Source: Streptacidiphilus sp. 4-A2 (lineage in GTDB: Bacteria; Actinomycetota; Actinomycetes; Streptomycetales; Streptomycetaceae). From it: DNA of 64,000 nucleotides. The stretch spans positions 7,923,845-7,987,844 of the forward strand of contig JAAFYY010000001.1 of NCBI GenBank assembly GCA_014284505.1. Direction: 5' to 3'. The notes below the pieces were generated by a model. It searched no databases. It was not told where the DNA came from and saw only the letters and a program-made list of their open reading frames with translations. The position numbers and the translations under genes are program-made. This document shows positions 27,395 to 37,898 of the stretch, piece by piece. The first letter of the stretch is position 1. The number at the start of each line of letters is the position of its first letter.

Positions 27395-28957
27395 ATGCTG
27401 CCGACGTCGAGTGCGAGGTCGAGGGGTCGTGTTAGGAGCAGTCCCATCGCCGTTCTGCCGAAGCCCGCCGTTGCTGTTGCGTCCTTCCCCCACCGAGTGA
27501 AGGCCGTTCGTGGACGGCTGCCGGGTGGGGACTCTGTGCGCTGGATCGCTTTGGTCGGCGCTCTCTTCGCGCTCTCCCAGGTGGTGTTCGTAACGCCTTC
27601 CATGGGGCTGGGCTGGGACGAGACCGTCTATGTGAGTCAGGTGACTCCGCACATACCCGCCGAGTTCTTCAGTGCTCCGCGTTCGCGCGGAATCTCCTTG
27701 CTGGTGGCGCCGTTGGTGGCGGTCACCGATTCGACGTCCGCGCTGCGGATCTATCTGGCCGTGGTTGCCGGGGCCGGGCTCTTCCTGGCGCTGCTGGCCT
27801 GGCGGCGGTTGCGCGACACCCGGGTGCTGGCCCTCGGGGGAGCGCTGTTCGCGACTCTGTGGGTGACTGAGTTCTACGGTCCCCAGGCGATGCCGAATGT
27901 GTGGATAGGACTGGGCGGGCTTGCTGCGGTCGGCTGCTTCCTCGACGCGCTGCGGCGGCCCGCAGCCCGCGCGCCCCTGTTCGGCCTGGTCGTTGCGCTG
28001 GCTGTCGCGGCGCTGATGCGGCCCAGCGACGCCGCCTTCCTCGCCCTCCCACTGGCGGTGGTGGCCCTGCGGCACTGGCGGCGCCGGCGGCTGCTGCTCG
28101 CCGTGCTCGGCGGGCTGTTCGCCGGGGCTGTCGAGTGGATCGTCGAGGCGTATGTGCGGTTCGGCGGCATCGGCGAGCGGCTGCACCTGTCCAGCCTCAA
28201 CGAGGGCGGTCTCGGCCTGCACTGGGCTGTCGGCGACGTGCTGCGATCACTCAACGGCCCGACCCTGTGCCGGCCGTGTACGGTCGGCTGGCGGCACAAG
28301 CCGCTGGAGCTCACCATCTGGTGGGTGCTGCTGCCGGTGCTGGTGGTCGGCGGGGTGCTGGTCGAGCGGCGGGCCGGTCGGCTGGCCCCGGCGCTGCTGC
28401 CCGCGCTGTGCGGCTTCAGCGTCGCCTGCCCGTATCTGTTCATGATCACCTACTCTGCGCCGCGCTTCCTGATCCCCGCCTACGCGCTGCTCTTCATCCC
28501 GGCGGCGAGCCTGATCGCCTGGCTGGTCACCTCAGTCCGGCCGCAGCGGCGCCGGTGGACCCGGATCGCGGTCGCGCTCGGGCTCGCCCTCCAACTCGCC
28601 TCCCAGTACGCGCTGCTGTACCGGGAGGTGGAGTACACGGTCATCGGCCACAGCAACGAGACGTATGTAGCGGCCGCGTTGCACCGCCTCGGCCTCACCG
28701 GCGCCTGCCTGCTGACCGGCGAGGACGCCGAACCGCTCGGCTACTACTCGGACTGCCATTCGGCGGAGATCTACGGCAACGACGCCGATATCACCACCGC
28801 CGGCCTGCTCGCCGAAACGACGAAGTACCGCACCGCCCTGCTGCTCTACCCGACCGATGCCGTGCCGTCCTATGCCCACACCTGGACCCGGCGCACCGTG
28901 AACTCCTCGTCGGGGCAGCCGGACTATGTGGTCTACCTGGCCCCGTATTCCGCATAG
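27395..28957 (+). CDS. Polytopic membrane protein, glycosyltransferase-39-like
   Basis: About 520 aa, intact, with roughly ten hydrophobic segments. An early loop holds MGLGWDETVYVSQVTPH, where the Asp-Glu pair after the first membrane segment resembles the catalytic loop of GT-C (PMT/ArnT-like) enzymes. A C-terminal soluble region follows (ACLLTGEDAEPLGYYSDCHS). ATG 27395 is the longest start; GTG 27497 would place the first helix closer to the N-terminus. GT-C enzymes use polyprenyl-linked sugars at the outer face of the membrane; donor and acceptor are unknown. Confidence 0.65.
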   Translation: MLPTSSARSRGRVRSSPIAVLPKPAVAVASFPHRVKAVRGRLPGGDSVRWIALVGALFALSQVVFVTPSMGLGWDETVYVSQVTPHIPAEFFSAPRSRGISLLVAPLVAVTDSTSALRIYLAVVAGAGLFLALLAWRRLRDTRVLALGGALFATLWVTEFYGPQAMPNVWIGLGGLAAVGCFLDALRRPAARAPLFGLVVALAVAALMRPSDAAFLALPLAVVALRHWRRRRLLLAVLGGLFAGAVEWIVEAYVRFGGIGERLHLSSLNEGGLGLHWAVGDVLRSLNGPTLCRPCTVGWRHKPLELTIWWVLLPVLVVGGVLVERRAGRLAPALLPALCGFSVACPYLFMITYSAPRFLIPAYALLFIPAASLIAWLVTSVRPQRRRWTRIAVALGLALQLASQYALLYREVEYTVIGHSNETYVAAALHRLGLTGACLLTGEDAEPLGYYSDCHSAEIYGNDADITTAGLLAETTKYRTALLLYPTDAVPSYAHTWTRRTVNSSSGQPDYVVYLAPYSA

Positions 28958-29011
28958 CCTCCGCTGCCCGCGTAGCGCGGACAGCGGGGGTCAATGCGCC
29001 TGCCCGGTTCT

Positions 29012-29665
29012 CTAGCGGCCTGTCATGCGGTCGGCCAGAGCGGTCGCCGATCCCCGGGTGAAGTTGCCGAAGACCGGGAGTTGCCCGTCGGTGATTCTCT
29101 GGTCGACGGTGGGACTGGACAGCACCTTGCCGTCGAAGACAATGGCGAGCTCGCTGTTGATCGATGAACCGGTCAGTGAGGCGAACGCGGGCACGTCCTT
29201 TCCGTGCAGGGTCAGCTCGACCTGCCATTGTCCCGTCATTGACGAGAGGACCGCGACGGCGCCGGGGGCGGTGAGGTCCAGGGCGGCACTCTTATCCAGC
29301 TGGAAGCAGGTGACCGGCAGGTCGCTGTAGGTCGGGTAGCCACCGCCGGGCGGGCAGGCGCCGGCTTTGCCCGAGATGACCGGCATGAGGGCGATCGCCG
29401 GAGCATGCACGGCCGCGTGTGAACCCCCGGCGGCAGGGCCCACCGCCACCGCATGCGCACCACCGAACAGGCCGCTCGACGTCACCCCCACCGCCGCCAC
29501 CGCCACGACGGCGGCACCCGCCAGCCCGGCTCGTATCCGCTGCCGTCGGCGCGACAGGCGCAGCGCACCATCGGCCAGCCCGACCAGGTAGGGGGCGCCG
29601 GCCTCATCCCGGTCTGCGCGGAGCTGTTCGGGCAGCTGATCCTCGCTGATCATGTGGTCGGACAT
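29012..29665 (-). CDS. Membrane-anchored protein with SecD P1-head-like domain, next to a sigma factor
   Basis: 217 aa, intact. A cytoplasmic N-terminus (about 45 aa) is followed by one membrane segment (AGLAGAAVVAVAAVGVTSSG). The outer domain contains GQWQVELTLHGKDVPAF, SELAIVFDGKVLSSPTVDQ and ITDGQLPVFGNFT, which resemble the SecD P1 head. It overlaps the sigma gene by 16 bases, so it may be an anti-sigma or sensor partner. The role of the SecD-like fold here is not known. Confidence 0.65.
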   Translation of the reverse strand: MSDHMISEDQLPEQLRADRDEAGAPYLVGLADGALRLSRRRQRIRAGLAGAAVVAVAAVGVTSSGLFGGAHAVAVGPAAGGSHAAVHAPAIALMPVISGKAGACPPGGGYPTYSDLPVTCFQLDKSAALDLTAPGAVAVLSSMTGQWQVELTLHGKDVPAFASLTGSSINSELAIVFDGKVLSSPTVDQRITDGQLPVFGNFTRGSATALADRMTGR

Positions 29666-30210
29666 ACCGCCGCCCCCTTCACGGGCTGGTTCCGGGCCGC
29701 TTCCTGGTCCCGTTGCTGGTCGCTGAACGTCACCCGCAGGGCCGCGAGCGCCCTGTGGGTCTGGCTGCGCACCGTTCCGGGGGCGATGCCCAGGATCTCG
29801 GCGATCTCACTGTCCGGACGGTCCTCGAAGTACCGCAGCACGATGACCGCGCGCTGCCGCTTGGGCAGGCATCGCAACGCGGCCACGATGTCCTGCCGCT
29901 GCGCGACCGCGTCCGCGCAGTCGCTGCCCGGCAGCGCACGTTCCGGCAGCTCGGCGGTGACCGTCTCCCGGCGCCAGCTGAGCAGCCTGGTCCGGTCCAC
30001 CTGCGCGTGGTACAGCCCCCGGCGCACATATGCCTCCGGCTGCTCGCGATCCCGCAGCTTCGACCAGCGTGCGGCCGTCGAGGCAAGCACCGTTTGCAGG
30101 AGATCCCGGCCCTGCTCCCAATCCCCGGTCAGCAGGTACGCCGTGTGCAGCAGTGATTTTGACCTCGCGGCCACGAACTCGCGGAACTCCCGCTCATCCT
30201 CGGCTTTCAT
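29650..30210 (-). CDS. SigE-family RNA polymerase sigma factor
   Basis: 186 aa, intact. Region 2 (SKSLLHTAYLLTGDWEQGRD, then LLQTVLASTAARW) and region 4 (RQRAVIVLRYFEDRPDSEIA, then EILGIAPGTVRSQTHRAL) are clear. This fits the SigE family of actinobacterial ECF factors. It is co-transcribed with the overlapping membrane protein gene. Confidence 0.88.
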   Translation of the reverse strand: MKAEDEREFREFVAARSKSLLHTAYLLTGDWEQGRDLLQTVLASTAARWSKLRDREQPEAYVRRGLYHAQVDRTRLLSWRRETVTAELPERALPGSDCADAVAQRQDIVAALRCLPKRQRAVIVLRYFEDRPDSEIAEILGIAPGTVRSQTHRALAALRVTFSDQQRDQEAARNQPVKGAAVCPTT

Positions 30211-30416
30211 CGCGCCCTCCCTCTGTCCCCCCTACACACGAGAGCGGGGCGCCAATCTACTGCCACCGCGTCCGCACTATTTCGGGGCACGTTCTTCGGC
30301 GGAGAGCGCAGGGTCGGGAGCGCAGTGATCATCTTCCGGGATAATCCCCGGAGCCCCAGCCATGGGCCAGGCGGCGACTGCGGCTGACATATCTTGAGCG
30401 ATTCTGGAGTGGGACG

Positions 30417-33400
30417 TTGAGCCTTGAGACACCTTTGCGCTTCGCTCTGCTCGGACGCGTGACCGTCAGTACCGGCGGGGAGCCGAGCGTGCTCGCTCCC
30501 GGGATTCCCTGCACCCTGCTGTCCCTGCTGCTGCTCCATCCGAATCAGGTCATGAGCGCGGAGCAGCTGGCGGCAGCGGTCTGGGGGGAGAAGCGGCCGG
30601 CCACGGCGAGCGAGTCGCTCCGCAACCACGTCATGAGACTTCGTCGGCTGCTCGGAGCAGAGGCCGGGGCGCGGGTCCGGACGGCGGCTCCCGGATACCT
30701 GGTCGAGGTGCGCGAAGGTGAGCTCGATTCCCAGGTCTTCGTCGACGCGTGCCAGCGCGGCCAGCGGGCGCTGGAGGCAGGGGCCTGGTTGGACGCGGCC
30801 GGGATCCTGTCCGATGCCCTGGCCCTGTGGCGCGGCGAGCCGTTCGCCGGGCTGTCGGCCGGACCGGGCATCACCGCGCGGATCCAGCACCTCCGCGAGA
30901 CCCGGCTGCTGGCCCTGGAGAGCCGCATCGACGCCGAACTGGCCCTGGGGCGGCACCAGGAGCTCATCGGCGAGATCCGCACGCTGCTGGTGGAACACCC
31001 GCTGCGTGAGGGCTTCCACGGCCAGCTCATGCTCGCCCTCTACCGGGCGAGCCGCCGAGCGGAGGCACTTCAGGTCTTCCAGGAACTGCGCGGATCCCTG
31101 CTCGACGAGCTCGGGATCGAGCCCGCCGTGACCCTGCACGACCTACAGCGCCGGATCATCGAAGCCGATCCCGGCCTCGCCGCCCGCTGCCCGACCCCAG
31201 CGGGGTGACCAGCGGGTGACCAGTGGAGTGACGAGTGAGGAGGCGAGTGGGGAGGCGAAGCCGGCCAGGGCCGCCCGCCCCAGTCCTCGCTACCAACTGC
31301 CCGCCGATACCCGCTCCTTCACCGGTCGCGGCCAGGAGATCGAGCACCTGCTCGCCCTCGCCCGCGACGAGCCCGACGCCGCCGGTGGCGGAACGGTGGT
31401 GATCTCGGCGATCGACGGAATGGGCGGCGTCGGCAAGTCCGCCCTGGCGGTGCATGCCGCCCATCTGTTGCGGGAGCAGTACCCCGACGGGCAGCTGTTC
31501 GTCGACCTGCACGGTCACACCAAGGGGATGGAGCCGCTCACCGCCGACAGTGCCCTGAACCGGCTGCTGAGTTCACTGGGCGTGCCACCGCAGCTGATCC
31601 CCCGTGACCTGGGCGAACGCGCGGCGTTCTACCGTGACCGGCTCGCGGACACCAGGACACTGATCGTGCTGGACAACGCCCAGAGCGCCGCCCAGGTCCG
31701 GCCGCTGCTGCCGGGTACGGCCGGCTGTCTGGTGCTCGTCACCAGCCGCAAACGCCTCGCCGGTCTGGATGACGCCTACTCCGTCGCACTCGGTACCCTC
31801 CCGGTCGCCGAGGCGGTGGCGCTGCTGCGGAAGGTCGCCACCCCCGAACGCGTGGCCGCCGACCATCCCGCGCTCGACGAGCTGGCCGCCCTGTGCGGCT
31901 GCCTGCCCCTGGCCATCCGGATTGTCGCTGCCCGGCTGCGTCACCACCCCAGCCTGCGCGTCGAGGACGTCATCGACCAGCTGCGCGACGAGGGTGCCCG
32001 CTTCGAGCACCTCGCCGACGAGGACCGCAGCCTGACGGCGGTCTTCGATCTCTCCTACTCGGCCCTGCCCGCCGCCGAACAGGATCTCTTCCGCGATCTG
32101 GGCCGTGTTCCCGGGGCCGACTTCGACACCGGCGCGGTCGCCCGACTCATCGACGCGGACCGGCGCACGGCCGACCGCCTGCTGACCACGCTGGTGGACC
32201 ACAACCTGCTGATTCAGCACGCGCCGGACCGGTACCGGCTGCACGACCTCGTCCGCCTGTTCGCCCGGGCTCTCGGGGAGGAGGATCCGGCGGCCGAAGC
32301 GGAGTCGGCGGTCGAGCGGCTGCTGGATCACTACCAGCACATCGGCCAGGAGGCCGACCACCGGCTGGCCCGCAGCAGGCGACCGGGCCGGCCTGGAGCG
32401 GCCACCCCGCCCGCACCGGCGCAGCGGTTCGACCGGGTCAGCGCCCTCGCCTGGCTGCACGCGAACGGGAGAACCTGATCGCCTGCCTGGCCCGGGCCAC
32501 CGCGAACGCCCAGGCCGCGCGGGTGACCGCCCTCACCGCAGCACTCGCCACCCTCTTCCAGCAGGAAGGGCCCTGGTCACAGGCGGCCGACCTGCACCGC
32601 ACCGCGTCGGAGCTGGCCCGTGGCGCCGGTGACGGCATCGGTGAGGCGAACGCCCTCATGGACCTCGGCCGCATGGCCCTCTACCCGGGGACCATCCGTG
32701 CGCCGAGCAGGCGCTGGAGCGCGCCCTCGTGCTCTACCGGGAGGAGCGGAGGGCGTCGGCGAGGCGAACGCGCTCTGGGAGACCGGCCGACAGCGGCACA
32801 TGGCCGGGGACTACTCGACGGCGACCCGGCTGCACGAGCAGGCGCTGGCCCTGTACCAGCAGCTCGGCGACCGCCTCGGTGAGGCGAACACCTTCTACAG
32901 CCTGGGACGTGCGCGCCGTCAGGACGGGGACCTCGCGGGCTCCGCCGAGCTGGCCGAGCGGGCACTGGCTGTCTACCAGGAACTCGGCGACGGGCTCGGT
33001 GAGGCGAATTCGCTCTGGGATCTGGGCCGGGTGCGGTCCGCCATGGGCCAGGACACGGATGCGGCGGGAGCTGGCGCAGCAGTCCCTGGCGCTCCTACCA
33101 GGGGCTGGGCAATCCGCTGGGCGAGGCCAACGCCCTCTGCGATCTCGGCCGCCTGCGCTTCCGGCTCCGGGACTACCCGGCGGCGACCCGCTTGCTGGAG
33201 CAGTCGCTCGCGATCTACCAGCGCCTCGGGGAACTGCACGGTCAGGCCATGGGCTTCCACGATCTGGCGCTCGTGGCCCACGAGGAGGGGCGCCACCGCG
33301 CCGCCGTCGGGCTGCTCACGCAGGCCATGGAGATCTACCGGAGGAGATCCGCGCTCCTGCGCCAGGCCCTGGCCCACCGGGACCTGGCCGCGCGTGGCGC

Positions 33401-33543
33401 GCCGAGGGAGACCTGTCGGCGGCGGCGGACGCCTTCAAGCAGGCCGTGGTCCTCTTCGACGGCTGGGGCGACCACAGCGCGCGGCCGAGACCACCGCCGA
33501 GCTCGACGACCTGCCGACGACCCGCAGGCGGTGCCGGCCCTGA
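30417..33543 (+). CDS. AfsR/SARP-family regulator with NB-ARC and TPR domains
   Basis: About 1040 aa if joined. The SARP DNA-binding part (RFALLGRVTVSTGGEPSVL, then MSAEQLAAAVWG) and BTAD part (ALALWRGEPFAGLS) come first. An NTPase domain follows with P-loop GMGGVGKSALAVHAA, then TLIVLDNAQSAAQVRPLLPG and LPLAIRIVAARLRHHPSL. The last third has about six TPR-like repeats of about 40 aa with a GEANxxxxLGR core. A stop at 31206-31208 separates the SARP part from the rest, but it lies in a GGGTGACCAG repeat and one missed base would remove it. Further indels occur near 32470, 32695, 33065 and 33480. TTG 30417 has GGAGTGGG upstream. Such regulators activate secondary metabolism; no cluster is next to it. 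Confidence 0.78.
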
Positions 33544-33569
33544 GGACGCGGACCGCCGGTCGGCTGTGC

Positions 33570-33800
33570 AGGTCCTGCGTCCTGCTCGATACCTCCGCTT
33601 GGTGTACCTGCTGCGCAGTGCGGGGACAGGGAGGTCTGGGCGGGTCGGATCCAGGCCCGTGTCCGGGACATCCGGACCTGGCCCCGGTCGACGAACCGGG
33701 CTCCGTCACCCGCCGGGGGACGGAGCCGCAGTGGGTCCCTGTCACTCCCGTGGTACCCCACCGCGATGCCGGGGCTTTCCGGGGACTTCTGTGACGGCCT
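33570..33800 (+). pseudogene. Possible PIN-domain (VapC-like) fragment
   Basis: In shifting frames this gives VLLDTSAW, then YLLRSAGT, then V-W-A-G-R-I-Q-A-R-V, which together look like the N-terminal part of a VapC-type PIN ribonuclease with its first catalytic Asp. At least two indels are needed and no full domain follows. The likeness is short. Confidence 0.35.
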
Positions 33801-33814
33801 CTGATCAGCTGTCA

Positions 33815-34013
33815 TGCGGCAGTGCAGGACGCGTGACCAGTACTACGGTCAGCAGGTCCTCCAGGTCGGCCACGCGTCGGCGCGGTTTCCGTCCGGCGCC
33901 GATCACGGCGGCGCAGACGCGGCCGTAGATGCGGGCGGCCTCGGTGTCGAAGGGGATGGGGTCGAACTCGTTCTCGGCGCGCTGGAGGACGTCGAGCCGA
34001 CGGGCCCGTCCGC
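33815..34013 (-). pseudogene. Truncated PIN-domain toxin, C-terminal part
   Basis: Just after the antitoxin stop on the same strand, one frame reads R-A-E-N-E-F-D-P-I-P-F-D-T-E-A-A-R-I-Y-G, then GAGRKPRRRVADLEDLL. This fits the middle and end of a PIN toxin. The N-terminal part with the first Asp is absent and the last block, which should hold AD-xxIAATA, is altered. Confidence 0.5.
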
Positions 34014-34276
34014 CTACTCGTCGTAGTCCGTCTCCTGGGCCGCGGCCGCGTCCTGGTCGGCCCGGAAGGCCTCCAGTGAGATGCCAGGGGCGCTGCGCGA
34101 CATTGCCGCGAACTCCGCTCGCGGAACGAGCGTCTGCGGCGCTTCGACGGGATCAGCTCGCCGATCCGGTGTCCGTCCCGGGTGACGGTGAACGACTGGC
34201 CGGCTTCGACGGCATCCATGATCTCTCGCGATTTGTTGCGCAAATCGCGCTGCGTGATCTCCGGCTGCGCTGTCAT
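34014..34276 (-). CDS. Phd/YefM-type antitoxin
   Basis: About 87 aa with one indel near 34130. The N-terminus TQRDLRNKSREIMDAVEAGQ, then SFTVTRDGHRIGELIPSKR is a textbook Phd/YefM antitoxin DNA-binding domain. The C-terminus (APGISLEAFRADQDAAA) is the toxin-binding tail. ATG 34276 is used. Its expected PIN toxin downstream is only a remnant. Confidence 0.82.
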
Positions 34277-34468
34277 GAATACAGGGTAAGCAAGGGGTGG
34301 CACACCGTGCTACAGCGTTCCCGGTTGGCGGGCACCGACTCTGGACGCCCTGGTCGGCAGGCTGTTTCCGCCCGTCTGCCCGTGGAATCACCGGGGGCTT
34401 CCCACGATGCGGGCCGGGAAGCCCCCGACGGCCCTGAAGAGGCGAAGGCGCAGTTCAGGGCCTGTCTG

Positions 34469-34510
34469 CTAGTACACGATGACTAGTACTCGATGCCTAG
34501 CACTCGATGA
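34469..34510. repeat. Three 14-base tandem repeats across the sdaA stop codon
   Basis: CTAGTACACGATGA, CTAGTACTCGATGC and CTAGCACTCGATGA follow each other exactly. The last copy contains the sdaA stop and the codons for the C-terminal I-E-C. The outer copies supply stop codons in all three shifted frames on the minus strand. Confidence 0.85.
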
Positions 34511-35878
34511 CGTTGACGGCCAGGCCGCCGCGGGAGGTCTCCTTGTACTTGACCTTCATGTCGGCGCCGGTCTCCTTCATGGTCTTGATGGCCTTGTCGA
34601 GGGAGACGTGGTGGCGGCCGTCGCCGCGGAGGGCCATGCGGGCGCGGTGACGGCCTTGCCGAGGCCATGCGTTGCGTTCGATGCAGGGGATCTGGACCAG
34701 GCCGCCGACCGGGTCGCAGGTGAGGCCGAGGTTGTGCTCGATGCGATCTCGGCTGCGTTCTCGACCTGCTCCGGGGTTCCGCCGAGGACTCGGCCAGGCC
34801 GCCGCGGCCATGGAGCAGGCGGAGCCGACCTCGCCCTGGCAGCCGACCTCGGCGCCGGAGATGGAGGCGTTCTCCTTGAAGAGCATGCCGATGGCGCCAG
34901 CGGTGAGCATGAAGCGGACGATGCCGTCGTCGTCCGCGCCCGGGATGAAGTTCAGGTAGTAGTGCAGGACCGCCGGGATGATCCCGGCCGCGCCGTTGGT
35001 CGGGGCGGTGACCACCCGGCCGCCGGAGGCGTTCTCCTCGTTCACGGCCATGGCGTAGAGGGTGACCCACTCCATGGCGTTGGCCGGGCCGATGCCCTCG
35101 GTGCGCAGCGCGCGGGCGGCCGGGGCGGCGCGGCGGCGGACCTTGAGGCCGCCGGGCAGGATGCCCTCGTGGTTCATGCCGTTGCGGACGCACTCCTGCA
35201 TGACCCGCCAGATGTCCAGCAGCCCGCTGCGGATCTCCGCCTCGCTGCGCCAGGCCTTCTCGTTCTCCAGCATCAGCGAGGAGACCGACAGGCCGGTCTC
35301 GCCGGCCAGCCGCAGCAGTTCGGCGCCGGTGCGGAAGGGGTAGCGCAGCACGGTGTCGTCCGGCTTGACCCGGTCCGCGCCGATGGCGTCCTCGCGACCA
35401 CGAAGCCGCCGCCGACCGAGTAGTAGGTCTTCTCGAGCAGCGGGGCGCCGGCCGCGTCGTAGGCGCAGAGGGTCATCCCGTTGGCGTGGTACGGCAGCGA
35501 CCGGCGGCGGTGCAGGACCACCTGGGTGTCCGGGTCGAAGTCGATCTCGTGGTCGCAGCTGTCGCCGAGGTCGGCGGCGAGCAGCCGCAGCCGCCGGGTG
35601 CTCCTTATCCGTTCGACGTCGAGGTCGGCCTGGACGATGTCGACGCTCTGCGGGGCGTGACCCTCCAGCCCGAGCAGGACGGCCTTGGGGGTGCCGTGGC
35701 CGTGGCCGGTGGCGCCGAGCGAGCCGAAGAGCTCGGCCCGGACGGCCGTGGTCTGGGCCAGTGCGCCCTCGGACTTCAGCCGACGCGCGAACATCCGCGC
35801 GGCACGCATCGGACCGACGGTGTGCGAGCTGGAGGGCCCGATGCCGATGGAGAAGAGGTCGAAGACGCTGATGGCCAC
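34497..35878 (-). CDS. sdaA: L-serine ammonia-lyase, iron-sulfur type, single chain
   Basis: About 460 aa with indels near 35395, 34790, 34770 and 34670. The beta-type domain ([20 protein letters not shown], then [14 protein letters not shown]) leads into the alpha-type domain with [20 protein letters not shown] and the Fe-S cysteines in [15 protein letters not shown] and [17 protein letters not shown]. It converts serine to pyruvate and ammonia. It lies directly downstream of glyA (186 bases), which interconverts serine and glycine. Confidence 0.92.
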
Positions 35879-36064
35879 GGAAGACGCCCTTGTCTGGTGG
35901 TTGGGGAGGAGGTGGTGCGGGTCGCGGCCGGGGGCATGCGGCGGGGCACCGGCTCACCTTCCAGTGTGCGCGGCGCCCCGTCGGATTGTGCCGGTCAGGC
36001 CCTGTGGTACGGCTAACAGGTGCTTACAGGTCCATGGAGGTCCGGTGAGCACCCGCTGCCGGTG

Positions 36065-37333
36065 CTACAGGTCCGGGTAGAGCGGGTACTTCGCGGCGAG
36101 CGCGCTGACCCGGGCGGCGAGGGCCGCACGGATGCTGTCGTCGAACGACGGCTTCAGGGTCTCCGCGATGATGTCGGCGACCTCGGTGAAGTCCTCCGGG
36201 CCGAAGCCGCGGGTGGCCAGCGCCGGGGTGCCGATGCGCAGGCCGGAGGTGACCATCGGCGGACGCGGGTCGAACGGGACGGCGTTGCGGTTGACGGTGA
36301 TGCCCACCGAGTGCAGCCGGTCCTCGGCCTGCTGGCCGTCGAGCTCGGAGCCGCGCAGGTCGACCAGGACCAGGTGGACGTCGGTGCCGCCGGACAGCAC
36401 GGACACCCCGGCCTCGGTCGCGTCGGCCCGGGTCAGCCGCTCGGCGAGGATCTTGGCGCCGGCCAGCGTGCGCTGCTGGCGGTCCTTGAACTCCTCCGAG
36501 GCGGCGAGCTTGAAGGCCACGGCCTTGGCGGCGATCACGTGCTCCAGCGGGCCGCCCTGCTGACCGGGGAAGACCGCGGAGTTGATCTTCTTGGCGTACT
36601 CGGCCTTGGAGAGGATCACGCCACCGCGCGGACCGCCGAGGGTCTTGTGGGTGGTGGTGGTGACCACGTCGGCGTAGGGCACCGGGGAGGGGTGCAGGCC
36701 CGCGGCGACCAGTCCGGCGAAGTGCGCCATGTCCACCATCAGCAGCGCGCCGACGGAGTCGGCGATGCGGCGGAAGGCGGCGAAGTCGAGCTGGCGCGGG
36801 TAGGCGGACCAGCCGGCGATGATCAGCTGCGGCTGGTGCTCCTTGGCGAGGCGCTCGACCTCCTCCATGTCGACCAGGTTGGTCTCCGGGTCGACGTGGT
36901 ACGCGGCCACGTTGTAGAGCTTGCCGGAGAAGTTGATCTTCATGCCGTGGGTCAGGTGACCACCGTGGGCGAGGTCCAGGCCCAGGATGGTGTCGCCCGG
37001 CTTGATCAGCGCGAACATCGCGGCGGCGTTGGCGGACGCGCCGGAGTGCGGCTGGACGTTGGCGTGCTCCGCGCCGAACAGCGCCTTGATCCGGTCGATC
37101 GCGAGCTGCTCGACCACGTCGACGTGCTCGCAGCCGCCGTAGTAGCGGCGGCCGGGGTAGCCCTCGGCGTACTTGTTGGTGAGGACGGAGCCCTGGGCTT
37201 CGAGGACCGCCACGGGGGCGAAGTTCTCGGAGGCGATCATCTCCAGGGTGGACTGCTGGCGGTGCAGTTCGGCGTCCACGGCCGCGGCGACCTCGGGGTC
37301 GAACGCGTGCAGGGACTGGTTCAGGACCGTCAT
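36065..37333 (-). CDS. glyA: Serine hydroxymethyltransferase
   Basis: 422 aa, intact. Motifs: [68 protein letters not shown] and the PLP lysine in [14 protein letters not shown]. It converts serine and tetrahydrofolate to glycine and methylene-tetrahydrofolate. It follows gcvH by 19 bases in the gcvT-gcvH-glyA-sdaA run, so it is likely under the glycine riboswitch. Confidence 0.97.
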   Translation of the reverse strand: MTVLNQSLHAFDPEVAAAVDAELHRQQSTLEMIASENFAPVAVLEAQGSVLTNKYAEGYPGRRYYGGCEHVDVVEQLAIDRIKALFGAEHANVQPHSGASANAAAMFALIKPGDTILGLDLAHGGHLTHGMKINFSGKLYNVAAYHVDPETNLVDMEEVERLAKEHQPQLIIAGWSAYPRQLDFAAFRRIADSVGALLMVDMAHFAGLVAAGLHPSPVPYADVVTTTTHKTLGGPRGGVILSKAEYAKKINSAVFPGQQGGPLEHVIAAKAVAFKLAASEEFKDRQQRTLAGAKILAERLTRADATEAGVSVLSGGTDVHLVLVDLRGSELDGQQAEDRLHSVGITVNRNAVPFDPRPPMVTSGLRIGTPALATRGFGPEDFTEVADIIAETLKPSFDDSIRAALAARVSALAAKYPLYPDL

Positions 37334-37352
37334 GGATTCTTCCTCGGAGAGG

Positions 37353-37730
37353 TCAGGCGCCGGTGAAGGCGGAGTACTCGTCGGCGGAGAGCAGGCCCTC
37401 GGGGGCGCTTTCGATGCGGATCTTGAACAGCCAGCCCTCGGCGAACGGAGCCGAGTTCACCAGCGAGGGGTCGTCGACCACGGCCTGGTTGGCCTCGACG
37501 ACCTCGCCGGTGGCGGGGGAGTAGAGGTCGCTGACCGACTTGGTCGACTCCAGCTCGCCGCAGGTGTCGCCCGCGGTCACGGTGTCGCCCACCTCCGGGA
37601 GCTGCACGAAGACGATGTCACCGAGCGCGGTGGCTGCGTGCTCGGTAATACCCACAGTGGCCACGCCGTCCTCGACGGCGGTCAGCCACTCGTGTTCCTT
37701 GCTGTAGGTGAGGTGCTGGGGGTTGCTCAT
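37353..37730 (-). CDS. gcvH: Glycine cleavage system H protein
   Basis: 125 aa, intact. [19 protein letters not shown] and the lipoyl site [17 protein letters not shown] identify GcvH. ATG 37730 begins [11 protein letters not shown]. It sits between gcvT and glyA. A second copy at 18509 differs in sequence. Confidence 0.95.
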   Translation of the reverse strand: MSNPQHLTYSKEHEWLTAVEDGVATVGITEHAATALGDIVFVQLPEVGDTVTAGDTCGELESTKSVSDLYSPATGEVVEANQAVVDDPSLVNSAPFAEGWLFKIRIESAPEGLLSADEYSAFTGA

Positions 37731-37898
37731 GAGAGTGATTCTCCAGGATTCGGGAGCGGACGGGCGAGGCAGCCCGCATGGGGAGACGGGCCGGCCGGGG
37801 ACAGCCGGGACCGCGGTCCGGACGGCGGCCGGGAACGGCGGCCGGGACCAGGGCCCCAAGGGCGGGAAAGCAGGGCTCGGCGGGCGGGAGAGCCGGGC

